A stretch of DNA of 64,000 nucleotides from Agelaius tricolor (lineage: Eukaryota > Chordata > Aves > Passeriformes > Icteridae). The notes under the pieces are model-generated. The model was not told where the DNA came from, ran no database searches, and was given only the letters and a program-made list of their open reading frames with translations. Of this stretch, positions 12,761 through 26,523 are shown piece by piece (the stretch's first letter is position 1; the number at the start of each line of letters is the position of its first letter). Location of the stretch: contig JALJCS010000001.1 of NCBI GenBank assembly GCA_023055355.1, positions 82,872,881-82,936,880 on the forward strand, written 5' to 3'. A program made the position numbers and the translations under genes.

Positions 12761-15700
12761 ACCAGAAGTCATCCAGTCGCAGTAACCTGATTTCTCATCA
12801 ATGGGCTACCCGTTTTGATGTAGGCAAAGTCCTACTGCAAATTGCATTTATGAAGGGAAAACAGCAGGACATAATCAAGGAGTATAGTTACCAATTCACA
12901 TGGAAAGGTTGTTTTGGCATCCTACTTTCTTTGAGGGAGGTAGTAAATAAGTTCTACTAATATTATGGAAAAGATATTTCTATAAACAACTAGCAACACA
13001 GCCCTTCAGAAAGCTGTGTTTGCCCTCCCCAGTGTAACAGGAACTTAGGTGTGGTTTAGTGTTTATGAAAGGTCCAAGCAAAATAGCAGAAAATCAAATT
13101 TACTATTGATGGATGGGGAAAAAATTCCCTGCTTGGAAAGAAAATATATTTGGAAAATTCTACTTCTAAATAGCTAGGCAAACAAAGTACATTTCAGAGA
13201 AAGACTTTTCAAGTTTTACTTTCTTTCACCATAAATCTGCAATATCAAGTCTAGATATGTAAAATGTATATCAATCCTCTTTTATTTTATTAAGAGGCTT
13301 TCCAGGAATTATTCTTTACTGTTAATATCACTGTTAGTGGGCTACAGAAAAAACTTCATCACATGTTCAGGAAGATGCTAAACAAGGTTTCACATGATGT
13401 AACTAACAGCTGGAATACGTACTATGAAATCTCCCATATTCCATCAGTATATGAAGAATTTTGGTATAAAAATGCGGTCTTCCTCTCAATTTCACATACA
13501 ACAACTATCAATTTAATGTAACAGCTGTTATTCTTCTCCTGATAAACAGATACTCTGCATTTTGTGGGGAAAAAAATCTGCTTCAGAGTGGAAGAGTACT
13601 GCACTGTATTTCACCAGAGCTTTTTTTTTTAATCCGACCTCAAAAGACCTTGGTCTGTGACATCATGAAATAATCAACTTTTTGAAGTCTCTAACTAGAT
13701 AGAGAGGTAAATAATTTTCTGCTCAGCCTAAACTGTTGAATTAAACATCTATCACAGCTGAGGAAATACGATAGAGGTACTTTTGTAGTCTAGCATCCTA
13801 AATTTAATCTTTTTTTTCCCAGTTAAATTAGAGCATGATGTCTGGCAAGTTGTAGAGAGCAGAATAGCTTTTGTGGCATTAAGAAAATACTTCTCTACTA
13901 GGAAAAATGTTAGCCTGCACAAAATTCCTAAACTTTAAATAATATGTAACCATTTAAACACAAACAGGATAAAACAAACAAAAAACAAAAAGCAGAATTC
14001 CAACTCTATCAAAGGTGAATGAAATTTTGAAAAGGTTAGGATTTCAGTCAAGTTTATAAAAATTAAACTCACTTTTAGATTACCTTTTAAATGTATCAAA
14101 AGTTAATCTTGTATGTGTTAAGGCTTAGAAAGAGGACAGTTTACAGCTGAATGCTGCCCTGAGTATTTTTCTCTGATTTGTTCTCAATAAAAAAATTGAA
14201 AGGATGTGGATATAAATAATGGATACTGAGGATCCAACTAACAGTGGCAAAAAGTAATTATATTTAAGGTAAAGTAGAGGATAATTTTGATGATGTTTGA
14301 AATTTATTTTAAAGTCATTCATGGATGTATTTGGGCATTTATAAAAGTATTTAAAGATATACAAGGCAATAAGACTGGCATCCTCTTCCAAAAACCTAGT
14401 CCTCTTCTCTGAATACAAGTCAAATATTTAAATTGATCTATTAAGATAGGAGACATGAATTTTCTAAAAGACAATAAAACACAGTTAACCTAATTTCCAA
14501 TAAAGTGTATGGCAGACACTCAGGCAGGGTTGTTCCCCTCTGTCTGCAGCTCTCCAAGAGTGTGCCAGCAGGCTTTGCACCAGTTCACATCCAGACACGT
14601 AATTCATACATTCAGCTTCATGCTACAGAGACGTGCTCTGCAACACCAATTTCATGTTGAGATGGACTAAACTTAAAAATACTGCAGAGTGTCATATCTT
14701 GAGGGCCAATATGACCCAATATGCCATAGAGCCCAGAAGGAACTTACAGACAGGTGCTGTGGTATGTGGTGTCTGCTTTAGGACAGACTCCCTAAGCAAT
14801 GTGGATGTGTGTCAGTGGATGAATGCTGACTGTGTTAGAAGTGGTCTTCCTTCCATTCAGAGGAATTTTTGGACCACAGGATACTTGTAAGAAATACCCA
14901 AGACTTTGAGCAGTTGAATTTTGAAAAGATGCAGTTGCATTCTTTTTCCAGAAATGAAGAACCTCAGCATGGTGATAGTGTGAGTCTGTGGAAACCTGTG
15001 TGTTATGTACTATCACAGTATATAACACAGCTCAATAAATTGTATGGAAACCATGGAATGACAGGGGCAACTTAGTTACACTTCTGGAAGATCCCAAACC
15101 ATCTACATTCCCATATAAAAAGGGGCATGTGGAATATTGTGTCATACAGAGTATCAAGCCTGGTTTGTTGTTTTGGAGTGTTGTTTAACAGAATTATTTT
15201 TCATATGGAACAGACTGGAGATACCCACTAGCTCTTCTCTGACTTGTCCAGATCTCATTAGAAAATACAGGGCTGGAGAATTAGAACAGCACACTTGCTT
15301 ACAGTCCTGCCATTTTGGTTCTTTAAAATTTGACTTACATGCTTTAATTGCTGTTTTAAGGATGGCAGACTACCATTGAAAAACTTGCATTTATTTTCAA
15401 TAGAGATTTTTAAATATTAGCAATTTTTTTAGATTTCTAATTTCAGAAGAATGCTAGTTCATATCTACAGCCTGATTAATGCGATGAATTATATCGAGTA
15501 ATGTTGATTGTTTTATTGGATTAGATATGTGTTAGATACACATTTAATTGAAAATCTCAGTCTCTACTAGAATATATTCAAAGGTTGCTGTGTATTATGT
15601 TGATCTAGATTGCTTGGCGACTTTTCTTATATACTTAAATAAAAACTTTAGGTGCAGTTCCAGCTTCTCATTTCTTTGGGTTTGCTGCAATTTCATCTTC

Positions 15701-18700
15701 CCCAAAAGCTAACCAAGGACATTGAGAAAGATAGAAAAAAAAAAATGTAAGGATGGGATAAGCTCTCACTTTCTCATTGGTTCTAGGCAGAGATGGAAAG
15801 GTGTTTTCCTTTTCGTTTGCCTCCTACTATCCAGTTGCTCTGAAAGAGAAGGGAATGGGTGAAGGACCTGAAGAAATAACATGATTTCTGTATGGAGATG
15901 CCAAGTAGCTGGAGATTTTTCTAAGCTTCCAGCTTGTAACTTTTGTTTGAGATATCAGCATTGCAGATGTATCCCGTTCTCTTTCCAGCTAAGATGTGAT
16001 TTTTCACAGGAGTGGTGTATGTACTTAATTGAGCAAAACCAGGCTGTTGTAAATGGCTGCAGCATAATTTCAGGATTTGAACAGAATAAGGACTAACTAA
16101 AGAAAAATACCCTACAAAGCACCAAAAAAAGAGTTATAGCTGTTACCAGATATAGAAAATGTTGAGAGAAAAAGGGTTGGCATACTGGAGAAATGCTAAT
16201 GCAGTCTGACTTTTAATAGCATGAGCTGGCCCACAAATTGCAAACAGACCATTGAAAGATGGACACCAGCAGAGGAGGGGGCATAACTCATACATGGACT
16301 CTGGTCTGCTCATGTTGTGATCCCCCTGGAAAACAGTGCTGTGGCTTTCAGGGATAGGAAATATCTAGAGTGTAGTCTCCTTGATTATAACTATCAACTG
16401 CAGTGAGCCAAAGGATTTCTCAGTGTGTATAAGCGAGATAATTCTGTGGTAAAGCCCCATGTTAAATTCTAGACCTCAAAGAAACCATTTATTTTGCAGA
16501 TCTCATAAATTACCTTCAAAACTATCACCAATCTTTTCATAGTTTTCTACTAGGGCTAGATGACTGTGTCATCACATCTTTCTCTGTTTTTCTTGTCTAA
16601 AATCGGGTTGTCAGTGGAGCACAAATAATTAAATCTCAGCTTTAAAACTAGAAAAGAAACACAGTAAGGATATGACTAATACCCAAATGCCCTACCAGCT
16701 TTCTGGGATTAATTGATTTGGGTTTTTTCCTAGTAAGATCTGTTTTAAAGATCTTTATTTCTGCAGTTACCTGAAGATGTGCAGCTTAAAAGGAGGACCA
16801 GTGGCTATCCTGTTAAATACTGATTCTATCTAGAGTATTTGCAGATTCTCTAAGGGAGCAGACTGAGAGTTTGTTGGGTTTTGGTTTTGTTTTGTTTTTT
16901 AAGTAATTAAAAATAGGTTTCTCTAAGTAATAGCCATCTCTGGTACTGCTTGAAACCCCATTAGATTTCAAGAAAAACATTCTGCCACTTGTGATTTTGA
17001 CAGGAAACGTTTAGCTCTAGCAGAACCCTTGTGGCCCTAATCCCAAATATGTATGTAAAAACTATTAAGAGACTATGAAAGACCAGAGGAAGTAAAGAGC
17101 CCTCTTCTTTTCTCAATTAACACCACTTGTATCCTACATAACTGTTAAATTTAGTGGAATTGTTCCCAGCTTGCAACTGCACAAACAGCAATACAATCAG
17201 ACTCCTTATATCCAGGCTTTGCAGAAATATACTACGCATGTTTTATCTCTCTTCTATTAACTCTCCTGTCTTAGTTAGGCAATATCTTTCCAGGACCATA
17301 CCAGTCCCATTGATGATACTGGTGCATAAAAAATGTAGCTGTTTGGGCAGAAAATCTTAAAAACTGGCGAAAGAAAATTTTGAGTCCTATCCAGCTAAAA
17401 ACATCTGTGGTCTTAGAGGTTATGCATGGCCCTGGCTACAGATGCTGGCTGTTCAACGAGTCAAACTATTCAGAAACAGGTTGGCCTCCAGTGTAAGGTC
17501 AAATAAAAGTGTCTCTGTGTGTGGTGGAGAAAGTTTAGCAAATGTGAAGGAAAGCAATATCAGAAAGCTTTTATTTTATCCTGGTGATCTAGATAAAATT
17601 AGAGACTCTTTGTACTGGTCCCTGTTAGGCAGAGTATCACCATGTATTGGATCACTTTATAGTTAAGATATATAACTTCATAGCCAAGAACTTTTAAAAG
17701 TATTTATTCTCACAACATTCTCATTAGGTATAGAAACCCAAAAGAATTCTCCAGAGTCCAAGCACATCACATCCACCTTGAGACATTTGTCTCAGTTGCA
17801 GAAGACAGGAATCTTTACACCCAATAAATAGTCAGTGGTTCAGCCCATCTGAATATCCCTGACCCAGTGGAAGTGTTTGCATTTTTTCTCCATTGACAAT
17901 CTAATCTTAAATTAGTGCCTAAATTGACGTGAGGAATCCAGATATTAGTGATTTTTCTTTGACTTCACCAGCTATAGGAGAGACTAGAGCTGAACAGGAC
18001 AGTCAAATCTCCAGGGTCTCAGGCTGTAATTACTGAAAAGCTCTGCTGTTCATCTTCCCTCTAGACACAATGGGTGGGGAGAGTCAAATAAGAATGGAAT
18101 TGTTGTGACCATCCTAAGATAACCCACATCCTATCTGTCACAAATATGTATTCTGCTGGTTTACTTCTTTCCCAGAATTCTTCCACACATGAATAGGTAT
18201 TTTTTATGTTTTATTCAATGTTGGAAGCTTATTTGCTCTTTTTACTTCTTATTGACCAATTAAGGCGACATAGTCTGTTTGGGGCCAGAGGATCTCTGTG
18301 AGGAATTTTTTGGAATCTTCTTTCACATCCAGTAATTTCTGTCCAGAGCTTTCTTAGGTTCTGTCTGGTTTTTTGAAGCAGTAACACAAATGTGAAATAT
18401 TCCCATGACTCTCTCTCTGGGATGAGAGAGATTGATGAGGAGACATATGGAAACATAAGCAGACACCACAGATCACTGTTATTTCTGTAATCAGCTGAGT
18501 TGAACTGTCTTCTCAAGCTACACTGACAACTTAGAGACTATCTCAAGTGTCTTGCTCAACAAAACTGGACAGAAACAATGGCAGCACAGGACGTATCAGA
18601 GTACACTGACAGATATATCTGGTATTTTGATATTTTGAATGGTTTTCCTTGGAAAAATATAATTAAAGCATTGCATCTCACAACTCAAGATGGAGGAGCC

Positions 18701-18978
18701 AGAAAATAAAGGAAGGTTTCCATTCCTTTTACCAGATTCTTGAACAAAATGAAGATCTGTGTTGACTCCTCATACATTTTTAATACGTACATTTCTTTGG
18801 AAAGAAAACATGCTGGGCAACTGCTTGTTATGTAAGACACACACACATCACAACTGAAGATTTGTTTGTCCTAAAAGCTGGACCTGGATCAGCTGAGAAC
18901 AGAAAGGTGTTAAAACAGTCAATAGTTTTCTAATTAACATATTTATGGGATTACTGTAGCCCAGAAAACCTACAAGGA

Positions 18979-19022
18979 ATTTGAATAGTACAAATTTGAC
19001 CAGATTTGAATAGTACAGATTT
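18979..19022 (+). repeat. 19-bp direct repeat, period 25
   Basis: 'atttgaatagtaca' plus five further bases occurs at 18979-18997 and again at 19004-19022 with one mismatch. It looks like a small local duplication. Confidence 0.8.
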
Positions 19023-19337
19023 TTCACTGTTGAAATATTCTCCTTTTATGCATGACTGAAGTTGTTTGCAAAAACTTTTACAAGACATTTCTCTATTTCT
19101 TCTCAAGCTGCCCAACCTCAAAATATTTATAACTATATTCACATCTAGCTGTTTATTTGATATTGTGCTTCTGATTAGAAGGACAGAATTCTTAACTATG
19201 CTAAACTGACAATGAGGGCTCAATAATTTCTTCTAGCACTACATTTTATGAAACTGTATTTATTAAAAATAGAAATGTTATAAATACAGTTATGCTTGGC
19301 AATCATGTATTTACTACTGTCTTTTTCATATTACTAT

Positions 19338-19373
19338 TATCAACTTCATACAAATTATCAACATCATACAAAC
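19338..19373 (+). repeat. 18-bp tandem duplication, two copies
   Basis: The units 'tatcaacttcatacaaat' and 'tatcaacatcatacaaac' lie back to back and differ at two positions. The start of a third ('tatc') follows. Confidence 0.85.
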
Positions 19374-20290
19374 TATCTTGAATCAGAAAACTTGTAACCC
19401 CTGCTCTCAATTTATGGCAGACTGTAAACTTATATTCAGCCATACAGCCCAAGCAATAGAATTCTTAGTTTATTATTCAGCTGAAGAAATACAGACAGGT
19501 TGAACAGTTTGGTTATAAGATGGGAACACATTTCTCTAGAAATCTAACCTGTTCAAAAATATGAGGTACTTCACAGAAAACTGAGAAAAAAAATTGTTTA
19601 TGTCTACATGTGGATCTTTAAAGAGCCCAAATTTTCTCCAAGCAATCATAATGCAGACTGAGTTTCCAAAAAGGATTCAGGTTCTATACTTTAATTTTGA
19701 TGTTACAAAGCACAGCAAACTGCTTTCACAAAAACACAAAAAAACCATGGAACGTCAGACTGACTTAACAGACATTTTAACATCATAACTAACAGGATGG
19801 TTGTTAGTTTAAAAGGGAATAAAATATCATTCTCTTTTAAGTTAACAGTTCCTGTAATGTTCTTATGGAAATGATATAGCATCTGCACTACCCAGATGCC
19901 ACAAGTTTATGGTGATATCTTCTTCTAGAATGCAACTTTGAAAGCCATTGAAGGAAATTACCTTTTTCCAAGATGGAGAAAGTGAAATACTGGATTGTCA
20001 CCTCTTCTCTTGGAGATGTCTCATACATTTTCTGCTTAAAAGACTCCAGTTTGACACATCAGCAGCTTTAGGAACTGGGATAGAGGCCAGAATTCCTCCA
20101 CCACTTCATTACAGAGAGAGCCTTTAACACGGGTGTGGGAGGAGTGTCACCTCAATTTTATAATCTTTTCTGCATAAGGGACAGATTTGGTAAGAATGAT
20201 GGCAACATTCCAGAGTATGCTTTAATCTTTGTTTAGAGAAGGCTTTGGAAGACTGGACATCATCTTGTGGGAACCTGGGCACTGCTGGCT

Positions 20291-20732
20291 TGTGTCCAGA
20301 GAAGGGCAATTGATGAAGAGTCTAGAGAGGAAGCCACATGAGGCGCAGCTGAGGGGAGCGGGGATTGTTTAGCCTGCAGAAAAGGAGGCTTAAAGAAGAC
20401 CTTAAGGCTCTCTACAAATGCTTGAAAGAAGCTGTAGCCAGGTGGAGGTCAGTCTCTTCTCCCAGGTAACCTGCAACAGGACAAGAGGAAACGGTCTCGA
20501 GCTGCACCAGGGAAGGTTTGTTTGGAGAGCAAGCAGAATTTCTTCACTGAAAGGGTGGTTAAGCATTGGAACTGGCTGCCCAGGGACTTTCACCATCTCT
20601 GAAAGTGTTATAAAAAGTGCAGATGTGACACTTAAGGATATGGTTTAGTGGCAGACACAACAGTGCTAGGTTATGGTTTGTACTTGATGATCTTGAGGTC
20701 TTTTTCAACCTTGATGATTTTATGATTCCATG
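20291..20732 (+). mobile_element. CR1 LINE 3' end, 5'-truncated
   Basis: Sense-strand CR1 text is clear: 'tgtccagagaagggcaa', then 'gagctgcaccagggaagg', 'ttcttcactgaaagggtgg', 'taagcattggaactggctg', 'cttgatgatcttgaggtc' and the terminal 'gattttatgattccatg', a decayed form of the CR1 tail octamer repeat. It holds the last part of the ORF2 reverse transcriptase reading frame and the short 3' UTR. Frames are broken, so it is inactive. Most CR1 copies in this window point to the minus strand; this is one of three that point to the plus strand. Confidence 0.92.
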
Positions 20733-23700
20733 CTCAAGCCACTTTGGGGAAAACAACAAGGAAAGACTGAACCCAATTTTTTTTGTTTCTCAAGCATTTT
20801 TTCTAACTTTTCCTATTTTTACTACCCCTTTTGTTGTTTCTGGAAAACTGAATGTGTATTCTGAAATCTAAGATAATAAATGTTTATTAATCTTAGTTCT
20901 ATACCTAAGGGTTCTCATTAGGTGCATGTTGGGTGTCTGCACCCCAGGAGGTATGAAAGACACATTTCACTAAGGAAACCCTCATTTGATCTGAGCCCTC
21001 TTACTTCAGAAGCACCTGCTAGTGTCCATAAAGATTGATCACATGTCTCAATCTGAGTGGCCACGACTGGCTGATTATTACTAAACAGAGAAATAAACTA
21101 TATTCTAAATACAAAATACCTGAATCCAGCCAAATAAAAAGTAGTGAAAATATGGTTTTAAAGTTTTTTCAGATCAGAAAACTATTTCTTATCCTAATAT
21201 CCTTTGCTTTGGTCACTCTGACCCCACAAATTCATCACTTAAGACTCAACTACAGGACCTCTTATGTAGGAATGAAGCCCCATATATAAAAAGATTACAA
21301 CTAATGCAAAAATAGCAATTTATCAATGCACCATGGACAGTATAAACAAAGATTATTTTAACCTTGAAAGCCAGATTCCCATGGCTCACTTTAGATTCAA
21401 TAGAGACACAAATACTGCCTGAAATCCCTCTCAATGTGATTTCCAAGTTCTTCACCCATTTTTTAAAACTTGGCTGCCCTTTTACTTCATATTCCAATTC
21501 ACAGTCTCCATCATAAAGACCTGGAACTTGCATAGTATCTGTACCAATATGAGTCTAATCAGATACATTTCTCCAAAAGTTGGTCAGCTCTTAGAGGAAA
21601 AAGTGGTTTGCCTGTATGAAATTTCAGAGACATAAAAACTTTTTGAAAGCAAGATTAGAAGGATTCATCACCAAACTGATAGTGAGCACCATTGTGACCC
21701 TTTCTAGACCATGTTCTGTTACTCAGAGAAGATATCAACTCTGAATCTGAGGAGAAATATAGAGAGGGAAATATAGAGAAAGAGATTATATCAAACACAG
21801 TGAAGAATTATACCCTGCTAATTAAAAAAGTACATTAAGTCAGTGAAGATGCTTATTTATACATGTTATTCAAAAGGTAGAGTGAAAAACTGAGCAGCAG
21901 TCCCAACCAAGTTAAAAGTTCCTGTTTCATAACTAGAACTGTTTAGATTTCAGGTTACTTTTTGTTAATAAGTTGATCTATGAGGAAAGTTAGTGTAAAA
22001 GTCTATGTATGAGCCTATCACTCTGGATTCCACAAATAAAACATGACAGTGAAGAGCACAAATAATTCAAACATGGATTAAAAAATGTGAAAACACCACA
22101 AAATAGGCTTCAATATCTGTTATATTAAAAAAAATCATCTCTTTCCCCCACAAACCATTTTTTCCCCAGAAGTGTAATTTTATGTAAGAAATTACAGTAA
22201 GCATGAAGAATGTTTACAATTTCAGGTCATTATTTCATCTCAACCCTGGTATTTTTGTAATTCTGTCGAGAATGCTAAACTCTATCTACCAGCATTTCTA
22301 AAAACATATTCAATTAAAACACTTTCTTGCCTTAATCTTGTGAAATCACTTTTTTTTTTTAAGAAAGCCCTTTGTATTTTTAAAGTAAGAAAAGTTTCTT
22401 TTTAAAATACTATTTCAAACTTATTTGTCATTCTTGTGCAGGCTTAACTCTGTGTTGGGCTATTTCATGTCAGAAAAGCTGACTTATTCAATAACCAGCA
22501 AACAACATGCATGAAAACTGTCCCCTAAAATCATATTCATAGAGCACTGGTACCCAATATTATCTTACCTTCCCTTTATTCTCATTAGTGATAGGATTTC
22601 ACTTTTGATTGTACAGAAAGCTCATTATTCCCAAAGCATCAAAAACCCCTTTTATGTAAACAGCGTATGGCCTTTGACCTGTGTTGGTTTGAGAAATAAG
22701 ATGGATGACCTGCCCTGTGAGACCTCATACCAAATCTTATTCCACAGCAGAGCAAAGAAGCTGCTTCTCACTGCCTCTGAGAATTTGAAATTTCAGAGCT
22801 CCTTTTACCTTTCTGTTAGGCTGGACTGTCCTCTTCCAGTTTTTCAGCACAATGTTAAGTTCACAATGTGTGTCTTATACTAAAATGTTCACTCCTTCAT
22901 TATTCTAGACCCTAGAAGGTCTTCTCTTTTCTCATATAGTCCTCCTCCCTGATCTTCAGCCAAAACAGTTTCTTTTAAATATTTGGCTCACTCAACTTTT
23001 ACCCCTTAGAAGACACCAAAAACTAAGAATTTTTCTTGATTTTTTTCTTCCCTCTGGCACATTTTGTTGAAGTCCACTTTCCTGAGTTCATTTGGGAACT
23101 ACTGCTTCCAAACTCCCTTATTCTGAACTGAAAGGGGTAAATACTTTGAGTTGGGAAATCTAAATAATTTACTGATGCATAGAAACATATCACTGGTTTC
23201 AATGAACAGAAAATGGATAGAAAATTGAAATATCAAATAACATGTTATAGAGTTTAATAATTAAATTTTCCTGCGACCATGTATAAACTTCCATAGAAAA
23301 AAGAATTATTTTTAAAAAAAGCAATCCCACAACTAAACTGCTCTGACATTGATCATGAAACCACAACATTTACCAGAAATTTTGCCATTTGTCTGACTAT
23401 ACTTTTAAATGGTGTGTGTTGTTTATTTAATATAAATATTAATGAATGCTTAAAAAAAAGGCCACAATAGTAATTAAACAATAGTAAATAAACATTAGAC
23501 CACAGCTTAGGGAAACCCCTAATAAAAATGTGTTAACAAGAATGAATGTTGCAATGATGCAGGAAAACATACTTAGAGATTATAAAGATGAAGATTATGG
23601 GCTCTATTTTGGATAGGCAGCATTTTGAAGAGGATATTTTATTAATTAGCAAAGTTAATAATTTAAATTTCCTTCATTGTGAATCTTCACATTGGGGCAA

Positions 23701-25031
23701 CACTGCACTGAAGTTCAGGCAGAAAGCATATTTTTATTTTTTAGTAAACAGACAAGGTTCTTTGTATTGTTATGTATGTCCATTACACAATAAATGTCCA
23801 TTCTACCTCTCCAAAACTACAGTTAATCTGAGATTTCTACATGGATTCTGTCTACTGTAACATGACTTGTGCTCTTTTGCTTTGCTTTGCATGGAAGCAG
23901 TTTCAGGGCTGTCAGCTGGTGAGTTTCAGAAAAACAACACAACCTTTGAAGTGCTAAAAGGTATTTGTGGTGAGTGTAAGGCATATTCCCACCTTCATTT
24001 TTCCCAAAAGTAGTTCACCTGCTGTGCCTTTCTGCCACAACTCCATTTTCTCTTCATATCTGGATCCAGAATAGCACAGACCCAGAACCATACAGACATT
24101 GTAATGAGAGGAAAAAAATATCTGAAAGGGTATGAAATATGGTCTGTAGGAGAATGGGCAGTAAGTGTTCATCTGAATTAGAACTGAGATATACCTAAAA
24201 AAAAAATCACTAAAAACTTATTAAGGATAAAATCCTCAAATAAAAATGGAAATTTCTTTACATGATTAATAGTCCAACTGCAATTCATTGTGGTCATTTG
24301 CATATTCACAGCATGATTAGCCAAATTCATGGATGTAGAGTCTATTAGGGATACCACTGGTGGCCAGAAAATCCCAGACACAAATGATGAACCCTGGGAC
24401 AGTGCACCTGGGAAATAATGAGAAATTCCTACTGCATTTTTATACTTTTCCCTAAGGGCCTTCTTTCAGGCAGTGCTGGTATATAATATGATATACCAAT
24501 TGATATATAATATGAGGTGGGTGGAGGCTGGTCATGTCCTAATGTGCCTATTGGGACTCTCCTGCTCTGATCAGACTTGGCTGAACATGCTTTAGGCCAA
24601 AAGAGCTAAGTCATTCTCCCTCCACAATCCCACCACAGTAGTACAAAATTATTGGGGATTTACTAAATGTAATACAGATATTTCTGCCTCTGCATCTTCT
24701 ACAGCACATAGACATCATCATCTTCATCTTAGCTACTGTAAACAAGTTCTACCCAAAAGTTCTAGCCAAAAAACGCTCATGACCTCTTTGTGAACATAAG
24801 CCCCAGCTGGCTCATGGAATACCTTTCCAAAGAGCAGGGATTTTCATACTTTTCTGGAGTATAATTGTATGGTTTTTCTTTTTATCTCAGTTTATTGTTG
24901 GAGGATCCAAAGATATGATAATTTGTATTCCAGATTCAGCTGTAAAGTCAAGACCTTCATTACCACGGACTTGTCCTTTAAATTTCCTTTACTATATAAT
25001 AGTTCACAAAATAAAAGTTTTAATTTGCAAA
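20733..25031. other. Unique AT-rich noncoding DNA
   Basis: About 4.3 kb with no gene or mobile element recognised. Open frames are 95 codons or fewer and unlike any family I know. Confidence 0.5.
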
Positions 25032-26523
25032 TGTGTTGTGTTTGTCTAGCCAGGTTTTGAGAGCAGAGGGTCTACAGAGGTGATTTCTGTGAAAAGCTGC
25101 CAGAAGCTTCCTCCGTGTCCAGCAGAACCAATCCCTGTCAGCTCCAAGATAGACGTGCTGCAGGCCAAGGCTGGGCTGGCCAGAAATAATGGTAATGTCT
25201 CTGCAATAACACATTTAAGAAGAAAAAGAAGTGATTATGCAGATTTAATTGAAGCCAGAGTAGAGTGGGATGAGAACATGTGCTGAAGAGCTCTGCAGAC
25301 AGCAGGCTCAGTGCAGAAGGAGGGGCAGGAGGTGCTCCAGGCACCAGAGCTGAGATTCCCCTGCAGCCCCTGGTGCAGCCCATGGTGAGGCAGCTGTGCC
25401 CCTGCAGCCCATGGGGATCCACAGGGATGCAGAGATCCACCCACAGCCCATGGAGGAGACCCACACTGGAGCAGGGGGTGCCTGAGAGGAGCCTGTGACC
25501 CTGTGGGAGGCCCGTGCTGGAGCAGGGTCCTGGCAGGGACCTGCAGGGCTGTGGAGAGAGGAGCCCATGCTGGTGGGACTCTTGACCCATGGGGGACTGG
25601 AACATCCTGTCCTTGAATGACTCACACTGCAGCAGTTTGTGGAGGACTGTTTCACGTGGGATGGACTCACACTGGAGAATTTCATAGAGAACTATTGAGG
25701 CCACTCAGGTTCTGGCCCGGATGGACAGACCCCTAGACTGCCCGGGAGACTGGCAAGAGGTCACCAAACTTGGTGTTTAAATAAATGAGGGACAGGCACA
25801 GATTGGTGACCTGAAAAGGAAAAAGGTTTATTAATACGAAAATAGCAAGCTGGTCAAAGAGGAATGCAGTACCAAGGGATGCACCAAAAGGGCCAAGGTA
25901 AAGTACAACTTATTTAAAGTTGGATAGAGGTGGGTGAGGGTCCAATAGGAAAGAGAGGTTAGGAATATGTAAAACCTTACAACACTTTTTAACCAATAAT
26001 CTAACAGAGAACAAGGAACTTTCTAGAGATAATTACCATATATGTGTAGAGAATGCTGGTAGTGAATCACTTTCTCACTGTAAATAGGTGGATCTTCCCA
26101 GACCATACTGTTGTAGTTCTTGGTACTTTATTCAACCCCAATAATCTATTTCCTGTGGGAGGGACCCATGCTGGGCCAGGAGTCCTCCCACTGAGCAGCA
26201 GCAAAAACAACCTATGATAAACAGACCATAACCTCCATTCCCTGTCTCCCTGAACTGCTGGCGGGAAGGGTTGGGGGAAGGTGTTTTGTAAGGATTTATT
26301 TTACTTCTCATTATCCTGCCCTGATTTTGTTAGAAATAAATTTAGTTAATACCTCTAATTTGTGTCCATTTTGCCCATGAGAGTATTTAGTGAGTGATCT
26401 CTCCTGGTCTTTATCTCAACCATGAACCCTTGGTTTTATTTTCTCTCTCCTGTCCAACTAGAGAAGGGAGCGCTAGAGTGACTTTGATGAGTGCCTGGCA
26501 TCCATCCAGGATCGACTCACTAG
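25032..26523 (+). mobile_element. Solo LTR, avian ERV family A, split by a nested LTR
   Basis: The 5' part (25032-25695) begins near 'tgtgttgtgtttg' and matches in reverse the right end of the copy at 5449-6346: 'gtctacagaggtg', 'ccagaagcttcctcc', 'gggcaggaggtgctccagg' and 'cacagctg'-type phrases. The 3' part (26151-26523) carries 'gtgggagggacccatgctgg', 'gggggaaggtgttttgtaag', 'ctcattatcctgccctg', an AATAAA at 26335-26340, 'tagtgagtgatctctcctg' and a final 'ccaggatcgactcac'. Between them is an unrelated LTR. No internal retroviral genes are present. A 188-codon minus-strand open frame over the 5' part is antisense to the LTR and is not a gene. Confidence 0.85.
25696..26145 (-). mobile_element. 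Second solo LTR nested in the family A LTR
   Basis: This insert of about 450 bp interrupts the family A LTR. CTATT is present on both sides (25692-25696 and 26146-26150), consistent with a 4-5 bp target-site duplication. On the minus strand the insert ends in '...gagtggcctca', a normal CA terminus. It carries a polyadenylation-type AATAAA inside 'attaataaacctttttcc' at about 25830, upstream of that end, as expected for R/U5. The other terminus does not show a clear TG, so its exact edge is uncertain. I do not know the family name. Confidence 0.72.

Larger units (their letters stand above)
12761..20290. other. Long unique noncoding stretch
   Basis: About 7.5 kb of AT-rich sequence has no mobile element I can name. 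The longest open frame is 97 codons, with no recognisable domain. Two small tandem duplications at 18979-19022 and 19338-19373 are listed separately. Confidence 0.5.

Noticed and set aside
25138..25704. 188-codon open frame on the minus strand, the longest in the window
   Set aside because: It lies antisense to the GC-rich 5' part of a family A LTR. Related proline/cysteine-rich frames occur in the other copy of the same LTR, so it reflects LTR composition rather than a gene.
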